From positions 250,001-314,000 of the forward strand of contig CAJNDS010002516.1 in assembly GCA_905221605.1 (NCBI GenBank): a DNA stretch of 64,000 bases, read 5' to 3'. Below, piece after piece: positions 47,539-56,980 of this stretch. Below the pieces are notes generated by a model. The model was not told the DNA's origin. It did no database searches and saw nothing but the letters and a program-made list of their open reading frames with translations. Numbering within the stretch: position 1 is the first letter of the stretch; every line of letters starts with the position of its first letter. The stretch comes from Symbiodinium natans (taxonomy: Eukaryota > Sar > Dinophyceae > Suessiales > Symbiodiniaceae). Both the position numbers and the translations under genes were made by a program.

Positions 47539-47712
47539 CTAGGATTTCCTAGGACACATTGGAGGTGCAGATCTTTGGCCAAAAACTGCCATTTAGGCAG
47601 CAGCCAGCTGCTTGAAATGCACATTACGGTTTAACGTCATCCAGGACGAACCTTCAGCTCATTGGCTGAATCCTTTACCATTGAGGATTTCTTCACCTCG
47701 CACTTGGAAAAT

Positions 47713-50700
47713 TCACGTTCCAGCGGCCCGTTCCTCACCAAGGAACTCAGTATTCACCACCCAGCCATCCTTGAGGCAATGCTTACAAAGCGTTTTAGCC
47801 CTGGGCTGTGAATATCGCAGGACATCACAGTCACTGCTTGCGTGCATACAGTTCCCACCCACTGTTGTATACAAAGTGGCACTCGCAGGAATAACCACCG
47901 CTTTCTTGATCCACAGCCATTTATACAGCCGTCGAAAGAGGCACCATGCCAGTTCCCAGAGTATAATTGCTGCCACCAAATATGCAACAAGGTCTGAATT
48001 GTTGACAACCATTTCAATACCTTGAGCCAGAACCATCACCGTAGACGTGTTGGCGACCTTGCACACCCCTTCTTCTGAGCAAAAGAATCCAGCAGTTGAC
48101 ACTTCTTCGCCACCAGTTGCCATCCCTTGCAGAGATGCAGCCACCATCATGACCGCCATTGCAAGCGAGGCTTTTTTCAAGTCAGTCCCTTGTACCAACA
48201 GTCGGAGACCCCAAAGTGCCTTTTGCTTTGCGTACACCTGTCCACTCATCAACTTAGTCAACAGGTCAGCGATCATATACTCACCGCGAAGATGCGCTAT
48301 CACCATATAACCACGGTCCACCAGAGACCTGACACCGGCTGCTCGAATTCTCAGGTGTCTTGTCCTCCAGCTTCCAGCAGGATATTGAATGATCGAGCAC
48401 GTTGAAACCGAATCTGTATACAGCACTTTTTGCAGCGATTCTTCACCGGTTCCAACCAAAGCGGCAATTATAGGGGCGCACGACTGAATCATCGTTGCTC
48501 CCTCTATGGACGCGTGTAATTCAGCTTCAGCTGTACTTAAAGCCACTGTTGATTGTCTTTGTGTTGCCCACATCACTGGACAGTCACCCCACACCACCAC
48601 CGCTCCTGAGTGGCTCTTTTCATTTTCACCTGCTGCAAAGCTGGCATCCGCGTAGGACTCCACCACCTTAACACCTCGTCCATAACGCAACACCTCATTT
48701 CTTTCTTTTTCGCATGTTGCGATTGCTCCAAACGTCAAGCCTAACGTTGGAGTTGCAGCAAGGTATCGGAAAACCTCCTCAGCCTTTTTAACCACAAATC
48801 GCGGCCTTCGGGATGTCCACAAAGACAACTGGCTCGTGCAGAACGCCAAATCAGGTCGAGTTTTGATTGCCACCCAGAGGAACTCCCCTACGGCACCTTG
48901 AGCCGCTCGCAAGGAAGGAATATCCACCTCCTCTTCTTCACCTGGAGTTTCTTTCACCATTGGCAGGTTACTCCCTTTTCCAGTTTCATCGATCTGATAC
49001 CCTCGTCGGTTCAGCAAATCTCTCACAAAGTCCTCCTGGTTGAGAAAGAAGCTGCCATTTCGATACCAGATTTGGACACCTAAAAACTTCAGGAATCCAT
49101 CACCGCAGCCTGGACCACAGAACTCGGGTTCAGAAGTTTTCCACTCCTTCCTAATCTGTTCCAAGGCCTCCCGGAGCACTGTCATAGTCCCAGCCATCAA
49201 AAAATCATCCACGTAAAGACCCATTGTCCCTACCAACTTGCTTGCACCTTCCAGCTTCTCTTGCGCCATAATAAGGAACAGACTTGGGTCTGCATTGGAC
49301 CTCTGAAAGCTCATTGCTTGTCCATCCTTTGACACCCAAGACATCCCTTGAAGACGTTGGTCTCGCCACTCCACCCATGCTGCAGGACTTTCAGCCAAAC
49401 CGTACAAGGCCTTCCTCACAATCCACCGCTCCTCCTTTGTGCAAAGACCCAATTTCACCGCCGCCCTTGGAGGCTGCACCACCACCAAACGCCCTTCTCT
49501 TTGCGCCCTATTCATCGGCGCCGTCAGAAAAGCTTTGGAAATGTCTAAGCCAGCGATGATCCACACCATATATGCTGCGTGCCTCACTTGACACCTGAAT
49601 GTAGTTGAATCTAAACCTGGAGCGTACAGCGAGTGACGACTGAGTGACCTCGGCCCTTCATATTCTGTAGCTGCCGTTGACGAAATGAAGTTTCCACATG
49701 CACAGATACGGGCACGTCGCCTCCCTGTCCCTTGCTTCCGGGTAAACACCACCAGACTGGGAACGTACTCAATCACCGGTGCATTAGGCTCTTCCGCCAA
49801 TTTGTCCAGCTTTTCTTGAGTTGTTGGTTCCACCACCTCCAACTCTTTCACCAAAGACGTCACCTCGTCCGACAATGATTCCCTCCACTTTTCCAGCTCT
49901 TGCATGGCTTCTTGTGTAGGGATTGTTTTGGTTTGCAGGAACTCAACCTCCTCTGCTGCCTCAAGCGCGGTATTTTCTTGTACCATTTGCTGAACTTGAG
50001 CTGCTTTGACCAAAAACTTCGATAGCTGTTCCTCAGCCCTTTTGGCTTTAACCAGCCATTCTCTAGTCTCTGATCCTTTTTCCTCATTCGACTCATTGGC
50101 CGATCCATGGAACTCGTCCAAAATGCAACATTCCTGTTCAGCAATTAGGCGTCGAATACTCAAATGCTCCTCTAGAGCCCATTGATGCGCTTCGAACACA
50201 GCGTAGTCGACTTCCTCTGCAAGGTCGTCCAGCGAGGTCTCTTTCAACGTCATTTTTAACCACTTCCTTTTTTCACCTTCTTCAGCCTGTGGTTCCGGAA
50301 GAGGAAACTTGCATTGGAGAAGATAGCACCTATCCTTGTAGCTCAAACGCTCCATAAAAACAGGTGTGTACCCTGTCAAGGATACCCTGTTTCCTTTCCA
50401 AGGCATAGGGCCATGCAGCTTTCTCGGAAAGAACGACATGAAGTTCCAGTGGATATCCACCAATTTTCCAGGTAGGACTTTCTTCCCATAAGATTGCTCC
50501 ACCACTTCAGCTCCTTCCTCTAAAACCTTTTCATCCTCAACCCACAGCTGACCATCTTTATAGTCACCAAAGCCACACACATAATTGCAGCAATGTTTTT
50601 CATTGTGACTATCCCTATGCAATGACACCGGAGCATTGCACGAGATCTGAAGAGCAGAAAATTTGGCTTCAGGATTGTGGTGCCTCACGAATGATGTCAA

Positions 50701-53700
50701 ATAACGACATAGCCATGGTCTTCGATGAGTCTCTTTGGTAATACCACACACTCCGCCATGAGTATAGTGGCCCAACACCAGAGCTCGCGTACTTGTGCAC
50801 CAATTGTTGATACCACCTCTTCGATTCACCCTCTTTGGGTATACAATCCCTTCCAAAAGCTCCTCACAGTCCACGTAATCGTACATAGACCTTTCATACA
50901 TTGACTTGGCTTTTTGTTCTTCTTTTTCCAACTGTGTTCCATCCTCGGCAGTCTCACTTTTGCAGACCAAATAAGCATTTTCATGAGGAGAACAGCATGT
51001 CGGCCAATACTCATCACCAGGAACATTGTCCTCAACATCTGCATTTTCTTCCAGCTCCCCCAAACCCTGCATGTCATCCTCGAAAATTTCTAAGGGCGGA
51101 CTCTCCCCCCGCTTGCGAAGCAAGCGCAAAGAGCCCACATGACCACGCAGTGAAGAGGCCGGGCTTTTTTCCTTTAACCGATGGTGAGCTGGAGGATCGC
51201 GAGGCGGAGGTAAAGGAGGACCTTCCTCATCAGCGAACCGAAGCGCTGGTTTTTTCCCCTTGAGACGATGCTCCGGAGGAGAAGGCTCCTGTTCTTCTAC
51301 CACCCCTTCCAGCTCCAATGCAGGCGGTTCCTTTATATTGGAAAAAATCGTAGTGCAGGGAAATAACACCAGTTCATCCGGATCTTTTGCAGTCCCTTGA
51401 GCTTCCACCCAATAACCACCAGGTAGGTCATCGCATGGACCCAAAAGAAGCGCAGGCTGCGTACGATCGACCCATTGCCGACCTTTCTTTGTTCCATCCG
51501 GACCCAGCAACTCCCACGGACGACGTTTGACTTGAATCTGAGCACCAAAGGGAAGCAATGCTTTAGGATTCAACCCCAACTCCCTTTCAGCTTTCTGCCA
51601 CCGTAACATTGACCAATGGCGAGCAGCCAGTGCCCAGTACGCCGGCCCGAGTCGCGCCTCCTTTAAGAGCGACCTGACACCACGTTTGAATAAACCCACA
51701 CATGCTTCAGCGCGCCCATTTGTTTGCGGGACTCCAGGATCACCAGTGGTCCTATATATCAGACGAGTTTCACAAAAGGACCGGAAGCGTGCATTGACAA
51801 ACTCCTCCGCTCGATCTGAGTGGATTCTCAACACCGGATACCCATGTCTCTGCAAGCGCACCATCATTCTTTGAACTGCCGATAAAACAGTTGTTTGCTG
51901 TTTGTCCACAATCGGCTCCACCATAACGAAGTTGATCATACGGACCGGTTGGGTCAAGTGGTCCTTCAGTTCCTTCCAGGATTTTTCAGAAGCTTGAATT
52001 TTCAACACCTCTGCCTCCAGAACTGGCGCAGGTTCCACCGGTGCAGAGTCTTCCTCCTCGAAGTTAGCGACTGCATCGCCTAACCATTCTCCAACACCAG
52101 CACCATCATCTACCACCTGATCTTCCACCTCATCCGCATCTTCCTCCTTTTCTGGAGGGCGACCCACATTGGGATCCAACATTGGAAATTGATACACACC
52201 AATAACAGCGTGTCGTGGCTTCTGCTGGTGAGCATCCTTTGAACACTTGTATGGACCCGCTAAGTCCAATGATAAAGTGTAAGCATCCCCATGCTTTCGC
52301 CTCAAATGGCGACGCTCTTTTCCAGCAGCAGACACACAGATTTGACAATCACGTCTGAAGGGAATATGCCCCCTTAGGCAATGGTCACGGAAAGCTCGCT
52401 CCTCAGCTGTTAACCTCCGTAACGTTCCCTCTCGTTCTTCCTTTTTTGACACCGCAGTTTCCCGTTCAGCATCGCTCTCCTGCAACCATGGTGCCAACCT
52501 GTGACGTATTCTTTTTACCAATCCAAACGCCCATCGCGCCCATACGGAGGATTGTCCAATACGCTCTTCCAGGGTAGAAGCGAATGTTGCTGACCACGGA
52601 ACAACCACGCGAACCTGTTCCAACGATTCCCATAGTTCCATATCAGACACCAGGAAAGTCGTAGGTTTCACCAGAGCATGTCCCAATGCTCCTTGATCAA
52701 AGTGTGCAGCGTACATTCCATAACGCTCACAAAAGCTTTTCACCTCTGGCCAACTCCAGAAGGTAGGACTTGAGAGCCCTTCCTGAGAACCATCCACCAG
52801 ATCCTCAGCACTCAAGACCGTTTTGCCGTTCTGAGAGAAATCTTTCCCTATGAGTTCAGGGTCCCCAGGGCTTTCCATGCCAAAGAAGACAGAACTCCCA
52901 TTGATGACTTCAGCAGTTCCACACCTTGAATGCACCGCCACGTCATATAGGAAAAGCATCTTCAGAAGTAAAACACCATCCTTTTGAGCTAATTCTTGAT
53001 GTGGCCAAGGAAGACTTTTTAACCCCAACCGTTCAGGCCCACAGCGTCGGCGTAATACAGGTGGACCACCGTCTTCACCTCTCAACCTTGACACTGTCCT
53101 GCATGGAGGTCCTCCCACCACAGCAACCACCTTTCCTTCAGCCGCCAGATGCAGAAGATACTTCCAGACGCTCGAATTATGTAGGTCACCGCCTTTTGTC
53201 AAATCCAGCTCCAGTACCTCCACATCCCGACTGGGAAAATGCCATTTTTGTTTTCCCGAAAATAGGTGTACCACCACCCTTTTTGCTCGTGCCAGCCGTC
53301 TCCTTTTATGACGGTTGAAAGGCAACGCTGCAATATCTCCACGTGGCAACAGCTCCATCAGCATATTTTCTGGTATATCCCCATAATACCACCGAAGAAA
53401 CCGCCAGCATGCCTGGACGAACTCCTCCTCATTCGCTGACGCTGTCCGCGCTGCGCTTTGCAACGACGCTTTTACAGCCACCTCGTTGTCCGTATTCGGA
53501 CACCCTTGAACCATACGTGCCACCTTCAATGCTTGCTTTGGTGAACACCAATCCATTTCATCAATGATCTGAAGCGCCACCTCCTTTTCCAAACAAGGGC
53601 ACCCATTCAGATCACGAACGCGAAGTTCTCCCAGGACAGGATGTGAGGCTGTGCACTTGCCACCACGCCACTGAACTCTGAGACCAACCAAGGCGCTCGC

Positions 53701-56700
53701 TTTGCCAATTGGCACTAGTGGATCTACCATTTCAGGAGTTACCAGGGTCCCACCTGGGGTAATACACATCTCCCGAGATCCAACAGCTAAAGACACCAAC
53801 ACCTTTTGCTGCGGAAGCTGTTCACCAGGACGAAGTGATCTGAGAGGATGTGATGCTCCCGAATCCAACATGCCCACTCCCGAACACTCATTGGTGTCAG
53901 AAACCCTGGCCACATGTAGAACGCATACTCCTCGGCCTTCTCCCTGCTTCGGCAACAACGTGGCATCCGACGAACCGACTCCACAGTCCGCCCTTCCATT
54001 CCTCCATTGAGAATGGGACCAAGACGCACGCTGCCTTTCAGCATGCAAAACCATCTTTTCAGCTGTTTTGTAATCCATAACCAAACAGCCATGTTCAAAC
54101 CACAAGAGCTGGTCCAGCGAAGATTTTGCACCCACGTGACACATCCCATTGATCACAGTGAGGTTCGCCCCAAACTCTAAAATCAACCAGAGAGGGATAA
54201 TCAGGGGCCCATTGTCTTCCCTAATCAACGTCCCTTTCTCTGTAATCCTCATTGTCACACCACCAAGCGCGCTTTGCACCATAACAGTAGTGTCTGGTAA
54301 ACATTCCCATGGAAAAAGCGTCCGCACAAGATGCGTAGCAGCTGTATCCACCAACGCCACTCTCCCTTCCTGCTGAAGCAGTCCAGAGTCACATAACATT
54401 CGAACACTGGGATCCCCGCTTGATGCTGACTGCGCTGATGACAGCTTCATAGATTTCAGCACTTCTAACGCTTCAGCAAGGACCTGATTGGGTGTTGATG
54501 GTGATGAGGGACTTGCAGAACCTTTATCCAATCCCGCAATAGCCGTCTCATCTCCCACTTCAGCCACTTCTGCCTTTTTGGCATTTCCCCATTTTGCACC
54601 TTTGCCGCCCTTTCCCCCTTTGGGAGAATTCCCTTTAGATCTATTCCTTTCAGGATTTGAGTCCACATTGGAACTTGCACCATCCTTATATGGACATTGC
54701 GGCTGCAGATGGCCAACGGCCCCACACTCAAAACATCTTCCTCGCTCAAGGGAGTCTTTGTCATGGCGGAATTTACAGCGGGCTCCGAACTTGCAACCTG
54801 CATCGGTCTTCCCGTTTATCCAACAGAAAGGACGTTCTCCATCTCCGCTGTACCTTTTTCCTTTCCCTTTGCCTTTGTCACCCTCCTCTGTCTCGTCACC
54901 AGTTCCCTTTTGGGCCTTGTTTAACCTGGCCCTTTTCTTGGCGTCCGAGTCCTGCTTCACCTCCTGTTCACCAGCACTATGCAATAGCAGTTCAAACTCT
55001 GCCTGTAACATTTCAGCTAGTTGTGTCGCAGTTTCAGAGGTCGGCGAGTAGTCCACCCCCAATTTCTCCCGGAAGGATGCCACTCTGAAATGCACCGTAG
55101 GGTGTTTTGCCAGCAACGCGGATGATAAAGCATCCAATCCCTTGATAAGCAAGGTAGCATCCGGCTCGGATGCTCGCAGCTCCCTTAACCGGGAACGCCA
55201 TTGCGCCCATTGTCGCACTCCCTTAATAGCCTCTGAGATCGAGGTTGCTGAGGATGGTTGCACCAAGAAGTTTAACATTGTGCTGCGCTCGTTTGCTCCA
55301 CCTGGTTGGTAGACTGTCAGCAACTTGTAAAATATCATCACCGACCCCAACATTCGAGTGGAAACGATCTCGGTCTTCAATCTCTCCGGAATCGCCTGTA
55401 GCAGCAAAGACACCGCTCTCTGCTCCAACAAAACATGCACAGTTCGAACCGCCTTGAGCCCTTCCAGCTCAGCCTTGATGCCCAACCTTTCCAGCGGAGA
55501 GACACTCAACCATTTGGCATACGCCTCATACGCCTTTGTATAGACGGATTGCCACCACACTCTTCCTGTATCTGTCAGCGAAGACAGCATTGGCTCGATC
55601 ATTGCGATCCAATCACCTAGTGCCGTCGGATTGCTTGGTGTGTAGTCTGCCAAAGTAGGAAGGCTCATCACATGCTTCCCAAGAGCCTCCGGACGTTCAG
55701 TTCCAGAACTATCACCAATGTTTGGCATACCACGTGGCACCACCGCTCCAGGAGGTAAGCTGACCCTTCCACCAGGCCCTTGAGGCAGTCCATGTCCCAT
55801 TCCGGGCGTAAAAACTGTGAGCGGAACCTTTTCTAATTCCAACTTCCCAGCAATCATTTTCCACCGATATGGAACATCATCTACCATTGTATATCCACCC
55901 GATCCTGCTGAGTTCTCTTGCGTTGAAGTTTCCCGAGCTGAAACAAAACCGGGCTGATTTCCCAACAGTGCGGCAGAACCATCAACGCCTGATGGCAAGG
56001 AAGTAATCGGAACATGTGTTAAACCAGGTGGTCCACTTGCATATCCACCACTTGCAGAACCTCCCATGGGGTAATTCAATGGAGGCAATCTGGAGGGTTT
56101 CTTCCCTTCAGTTACGTGCATCATTGGCACTTCTTTCTCATCCTCCACGTGAACATCCCCTTTCCTGGGCTCAGGCAAGGGTTGAAGGTCACAACCCTTT
56201 GGAAGGTCGTAGCCCTCAATCGGCAGCCATGTCCCATCAGGCAACACAGTCCAGAAACCACCCATACCATCAGTGTAGAAAACTTGTCCTGGCAGGTACT
56301 GCTTCTCTGGAGTCATTCCCAAAGGATATGCAGCATTTGCGTCCACCACTCCAGTGCTCCGTGCTCTCGAAGCTGACCCAGATGCAGCAGAGGTATAGCT
56401 TTTCTCCTCCACCCGATGCAACCTGTTCCCCAGCTCCTTTGTTTGCACAAGCAACTCTTTCAGCGCACGCTTTACCACCGCCATATCTTCACCTTGTTCT
56501 TCACCACTCAGATCAGGAATAAGCTCTTCCTCGCCTTGTGTCTCACCAATATTACCTCTTTCCATCTGGCCCATCAAACCTGACGATGGCCTCTCAGCTG
56601 GGGCAGGTTCCCGATCCCGAAGTTCTGGCAACGACGGTGGCCTTCTTGTTTCTTCACCACTTCTATCCCCTCCGCTCGCAGGGAGACTTGCTGGCCTTGA

Positions 56701-56934
56701 TTGCCTCAGTCTCATTTCTTCATGAGCCCGCTCGCTCCAGAAAGGATTCGCTGCTGGAACCGGAACCACTTCGTTTTCCACCTGAGACGTTGGTTGTATC
56801 ATTGCAACCTCCCTACCATCTGTCAGCGCTTGTACCATTTGTTGTCGTTCTTCACCCCCATCACCACGATTTTCTTCGGCATCATTGGCCGCCGATAATG
56901 GTCCAGGTTCAGATCGACGCCGCATCATATCCAT
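47713..56934 (-). CDS. Copia Gag-Pol polyprotein with methylase- and oxygenase-like domains
   Basis: About 3,073 residues from the first ATG (56934; the frame is open from TTG 56964, still 3' of the primer site). Numbering from that ATG: disordered Gag N-terminus; CCCH finger (about 705-728) and CCHC knuckle CFECGAVGHLQPQC (734-747); two retropepsin-like units with DTAATH (D863) and DSGASH (D1024); C5-methylase-like domain (about 1215-1450) with HLFSG, GGPPCRTVS (C1278) and MESPGDPE (E1354); integrase HHCC (about 1518-1533) and core D1557, D1707, E1743 (the last two 36 apart, D,D35E) with a long acidic insert after the first Asp; 2OG-Fe(II) oxygenase-like domain (about 2050-2210) with H2106-R-D2108, H2174 and R2183; coiled segment; RT with GLDISKAFL and YVDD (2574-2577); RNase H with YADASFA, STAEAEL, YTDS and IADLLTK (about 2760-2895); tail with membrane segments and CKHC. 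A usual copia polyprotein has 1,300-1,500 residues. Confidence 0.97.
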   Translation of the reverse strand: MDMMRRRSEPGPLSAANDAEENRGDGGEERQQMVQALTDGREVAMIQPTSQVENEVVPVPAANPFWSERAHEEMRLRQSRPASLPASGGDRSGEETRRPPSLPELRDREPAPAERPSSGLMGQMERGNIGETQGEEELIPDLSGEEQGEDMAVVKRALKELLVQTKELGNRLHRVEEKSYTSAASGSASRARSTGVVDANAAYPLGMTPEKQYLPGQVFYTDGMGGFWTVLPDGTWLPIEGYDLPKGCDLQPLPEPRKGDVHVEDEKEVPMMHVTEGKKPSRLPPLNYPMGGSASGGYASGPPGLTHVPITSLPSGVDGSAALLGNQPGFVSARETSTQENSAGSGGYTMVDDVPYRWKMIAGKLELEKVPLTVFTPGMGHGLPQGPGGRVSLPPGAVVPRGMPNIGDSSGTERPEALGKHVMSLPTLADYTPSNPTALGDWIAMIEPMLSSLTDTGRVWWQSVYTKAYEAYAKWLSVSPLERLGIKAELEGLKAVRTVHVLLEQRAVSLLLQAIPERLKTEIVSTRMLGSVMIFYKLLTVYQPGGANERSTMLNFLVQPSSATSISEAIKGVRQWAQWRSRLRELRASEPDATLLIKGLDALSSALLAKHPTVHFRVASFREKLGVDYSPTSETATQLAEMLQAEFELLLHSAGEQEVKQDSDAKKRARLNKAQKGTGDETEEGDKGKGKGKRYSGDGERPFCWINGKTDAGCKFGARCKFRHDKDSLERGRCFECGAVGHLQPQCPYKDGASSNVDSNPERNRSKGNSPKGGKGGKGAKWGNAKKAEVAEVGDETAIAGLDKGSASPSSPSTPNQVLAEALEVLKSMKLSSAQSASSGDPSVRMLCDSGLLQQEGRVALVDTAATHLVRTLFPWECLPDTTVMVQSALGGVTMRITEKGTLIREDNGPLIIPLWLILEFGANLTVINGMCHVGAKSSLDQLLWFEHGCLVMDYKTAEKMVLHAERQRASWSHSQWRNGRADCGVGSSDATLLPKQGEGRGVCVLHVARVSDTNECSGVGMLDSGASHPLRSLRPGEQLPQQKVLVSLAVGSREMCITPGGTLVTPEMVDPLVPIGKASALVGLRVQWRGGKCTASHPVLGELRVRDLNGCPCLEKEVALQIIDEMDWCSPKQALKVARMVQGCPNTDNEVAVKASLQSAARTASANEEEFVQACWRFLRWYYGDIPENMLMELLPRGDIAALPFNRHKRRRLARAKRVVVHLFSGKQKWHFPSRDVEVLELDLTKGGDLHNSSVWKYLLHLAAEGKVVAVVGGPPCRTVSRLRGEDGGPPVLRRRCGPERLGLKSLPWPHQELAQKDGVLLLKMLFLYDVAVHSRCGTAEVINGSSVFFGMESPGDPELIGKDFSQNGKTVLSAEDLVDGSQEGLSSPTFWSWPEVKSFCERYGMYAAHFDQGALGHALVKPTTFLVSDMELWESLEQVRVVVPWSATFASTLEERIGQSSVWARWAFGLVKRIRHRLAPWLQESDAERETAVSKKEEREGTLRRLTAEERAFRDHCLRGHIPFRRDCQICVSAAGKERRHLRRKHGDAYTLSLDLAGPYKCSKDAHQQKPRHAVIGVYQFPMLDPNVGRPPEKEEDADEVEDQVVDDGAGVGEWLGDAVANFEEEDSAPVEPAPVLEAEVLKIQASEKSWKELKDHLTQPVRMINFVMVEPIVDKQQTTVLSAVQRMMVRLQRHGYPVLRIHSDRAEEFVNARFRSFCETRLIYRTTGDPGVPQTNGRAEACVGLFKRGVRSLLKEARLGPAYWALAARHWSMLRWQKAERELGLNPKALLPFGAQIQVKRRPWELLGPDGTKKGRQWVDRTQPALLLGPCDDLPGGYWVEAQGTAKDPDELVLFPCTTIFSNIKEPPALELEGVVEEQEPSPPEHRLKGKKPALRFADEEGPPLPPPRDPPAHHRLKEKSPASSLRGHVGSLRLLRKRGESPPLEIFEDDMQGLGELEENADVEDNVPGDEYWPTCCSPHENAYLVCKSETAEDGTQLEKEEQKAKSMYERSMYDYVDCEELLEGIVYPKRVNRRGGINNWCTSTRALVLGHYTHGGVCGITKETHRRPWLCRYLTSFVRHHNPEAKFSALQISCNAPVSLHRDSHNEKHCCNYVCGFGDYKDGQLWVEDEKVLEEGAEVVEQSYGKKVLPGKLVDIHWNFMSFFPRKLHGPMPWKGNRVSLTGYTPVFMERLSYKDRCYLLQCKFPLPEPQAEEGEKRKWLKMTLKETSLDDLAEEVDYAVFEAHQWALEEHLSIRRLIAEQECCILDEFHGSANESNEEKGSETREWLVKAKRAEEQLSKFLVKAAQVQQMVQENTALEAAEEVEFLQTKTIPTQEAMQELEKWRESLSDEVTSLVKELEVVEPTTQEKLDKLAEEPNAPVIEYVPSLVVFTRKQGTGRRRARICACGNFISSTAATEYEGPRSLSRHSLYAPGLDSTTFRCQVRHAAYMVWIIAGLDISKAFLTAPMNRAQREGRLVVVQPPRAAVKLGLCTKEERWIVRKALYGLAESPAAWVEWRDQRLQGMSWVSKDGQAMSFQRSNADPSLFLIMAQEKLEGASKLVGTMGLYVDDFLMAGTMTVLREALEQIRKEWKTSEPEFCGPGCGDGFLKFLGVQIWYRNGSFFLNQEDFVRDLLNRRGYQIDETGKGSNLPMVKETPGEEEEVDIPSLRAAQGAVGEFLWVAIKTRPDLAFCTSQLSLWTSRRPRFVVKKAEEVFRYLAATPTLGLTFGAIATCEKERNEVLRYGRGVKVVESYADASFAAGENEKSHSGAVVVWGDCPVMWATQRQSTVALSTAEAELHASIEGATMIQSCAPIIAALVGTGEESLQKVLYTDSVSTCSIIQYPAGSWRTRHLRIRAAGVRSLVDRGYMVIAHLRGEYMIADLLTKLMSGQVYAKQKALWGLRLLVQGTDLKKASLAMAVMMVAASLQGMATGGEEVSTAGFFCSEEGVCKVANTSTVMVLAQGIEMVVNNSDLVAYLVAAIILWELAWCLFRRLYKWLWIKKAVVIPASATLYTTVGGNCMHASSDCDVLRYSQPRAKTLCKHCLKDGWVVNTEFLGEERAAGT
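50350..50830 (-). other. Polyprotein segment: 2OG-Fe(II) dioxygenase-like domain
   Basis: Sits between integrase and reverse transcriptase, where copia elements normally have only a linker. Visible double-stranded beta-helix landmarks: the metal-binding H-x-D in SLHRDSHNE, a DGQLWVED strand, a PGKLVDIHWNF strand, the distal His in KLHGPMPW and the 2OG-binding Arg nine residues later in GNRVSLTGYTP. This is the order and spacing of the superfamily that contains prolyl hydroxylases, AlkB and TET/JBP. The substrate cannot be told from sequence. Confidence 0.65.
52500..53290 (-). other. Polyprotein segment: C5-DNA-methyltransferase-like domain
   Basis: Between protease and integrase. VVVHLFSGKQKW resembles motif I (SAM binding), EVLELDLTKGGDLHN motifs II-III, VVAVVGGPPCRTVSRLR motif IV with the catalytic Pro-Cys and the Ser four residues on, FFGMESPGDPE motif VI, and a later LGHALVKPTTFLV resembles the KPT segment of related enzymes. 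The QxRxR motif VIII and a clear target-recognition region were not found, so activity is uncertain. Confidence 0.6.
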
Positions 56935-56980
56935 AGCACCAAACAAAGATAAAATCTTAACCAACCCACAGGGAGCCTAA

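Noticed and set aside
54465-55051. Frames antisense or out of frame to the retrotransposon ORF (up to 187 codons)
   Set aside because: Shadows of the 3,073-codon polyprotein; proline/serine-rich artefacts without motifs.
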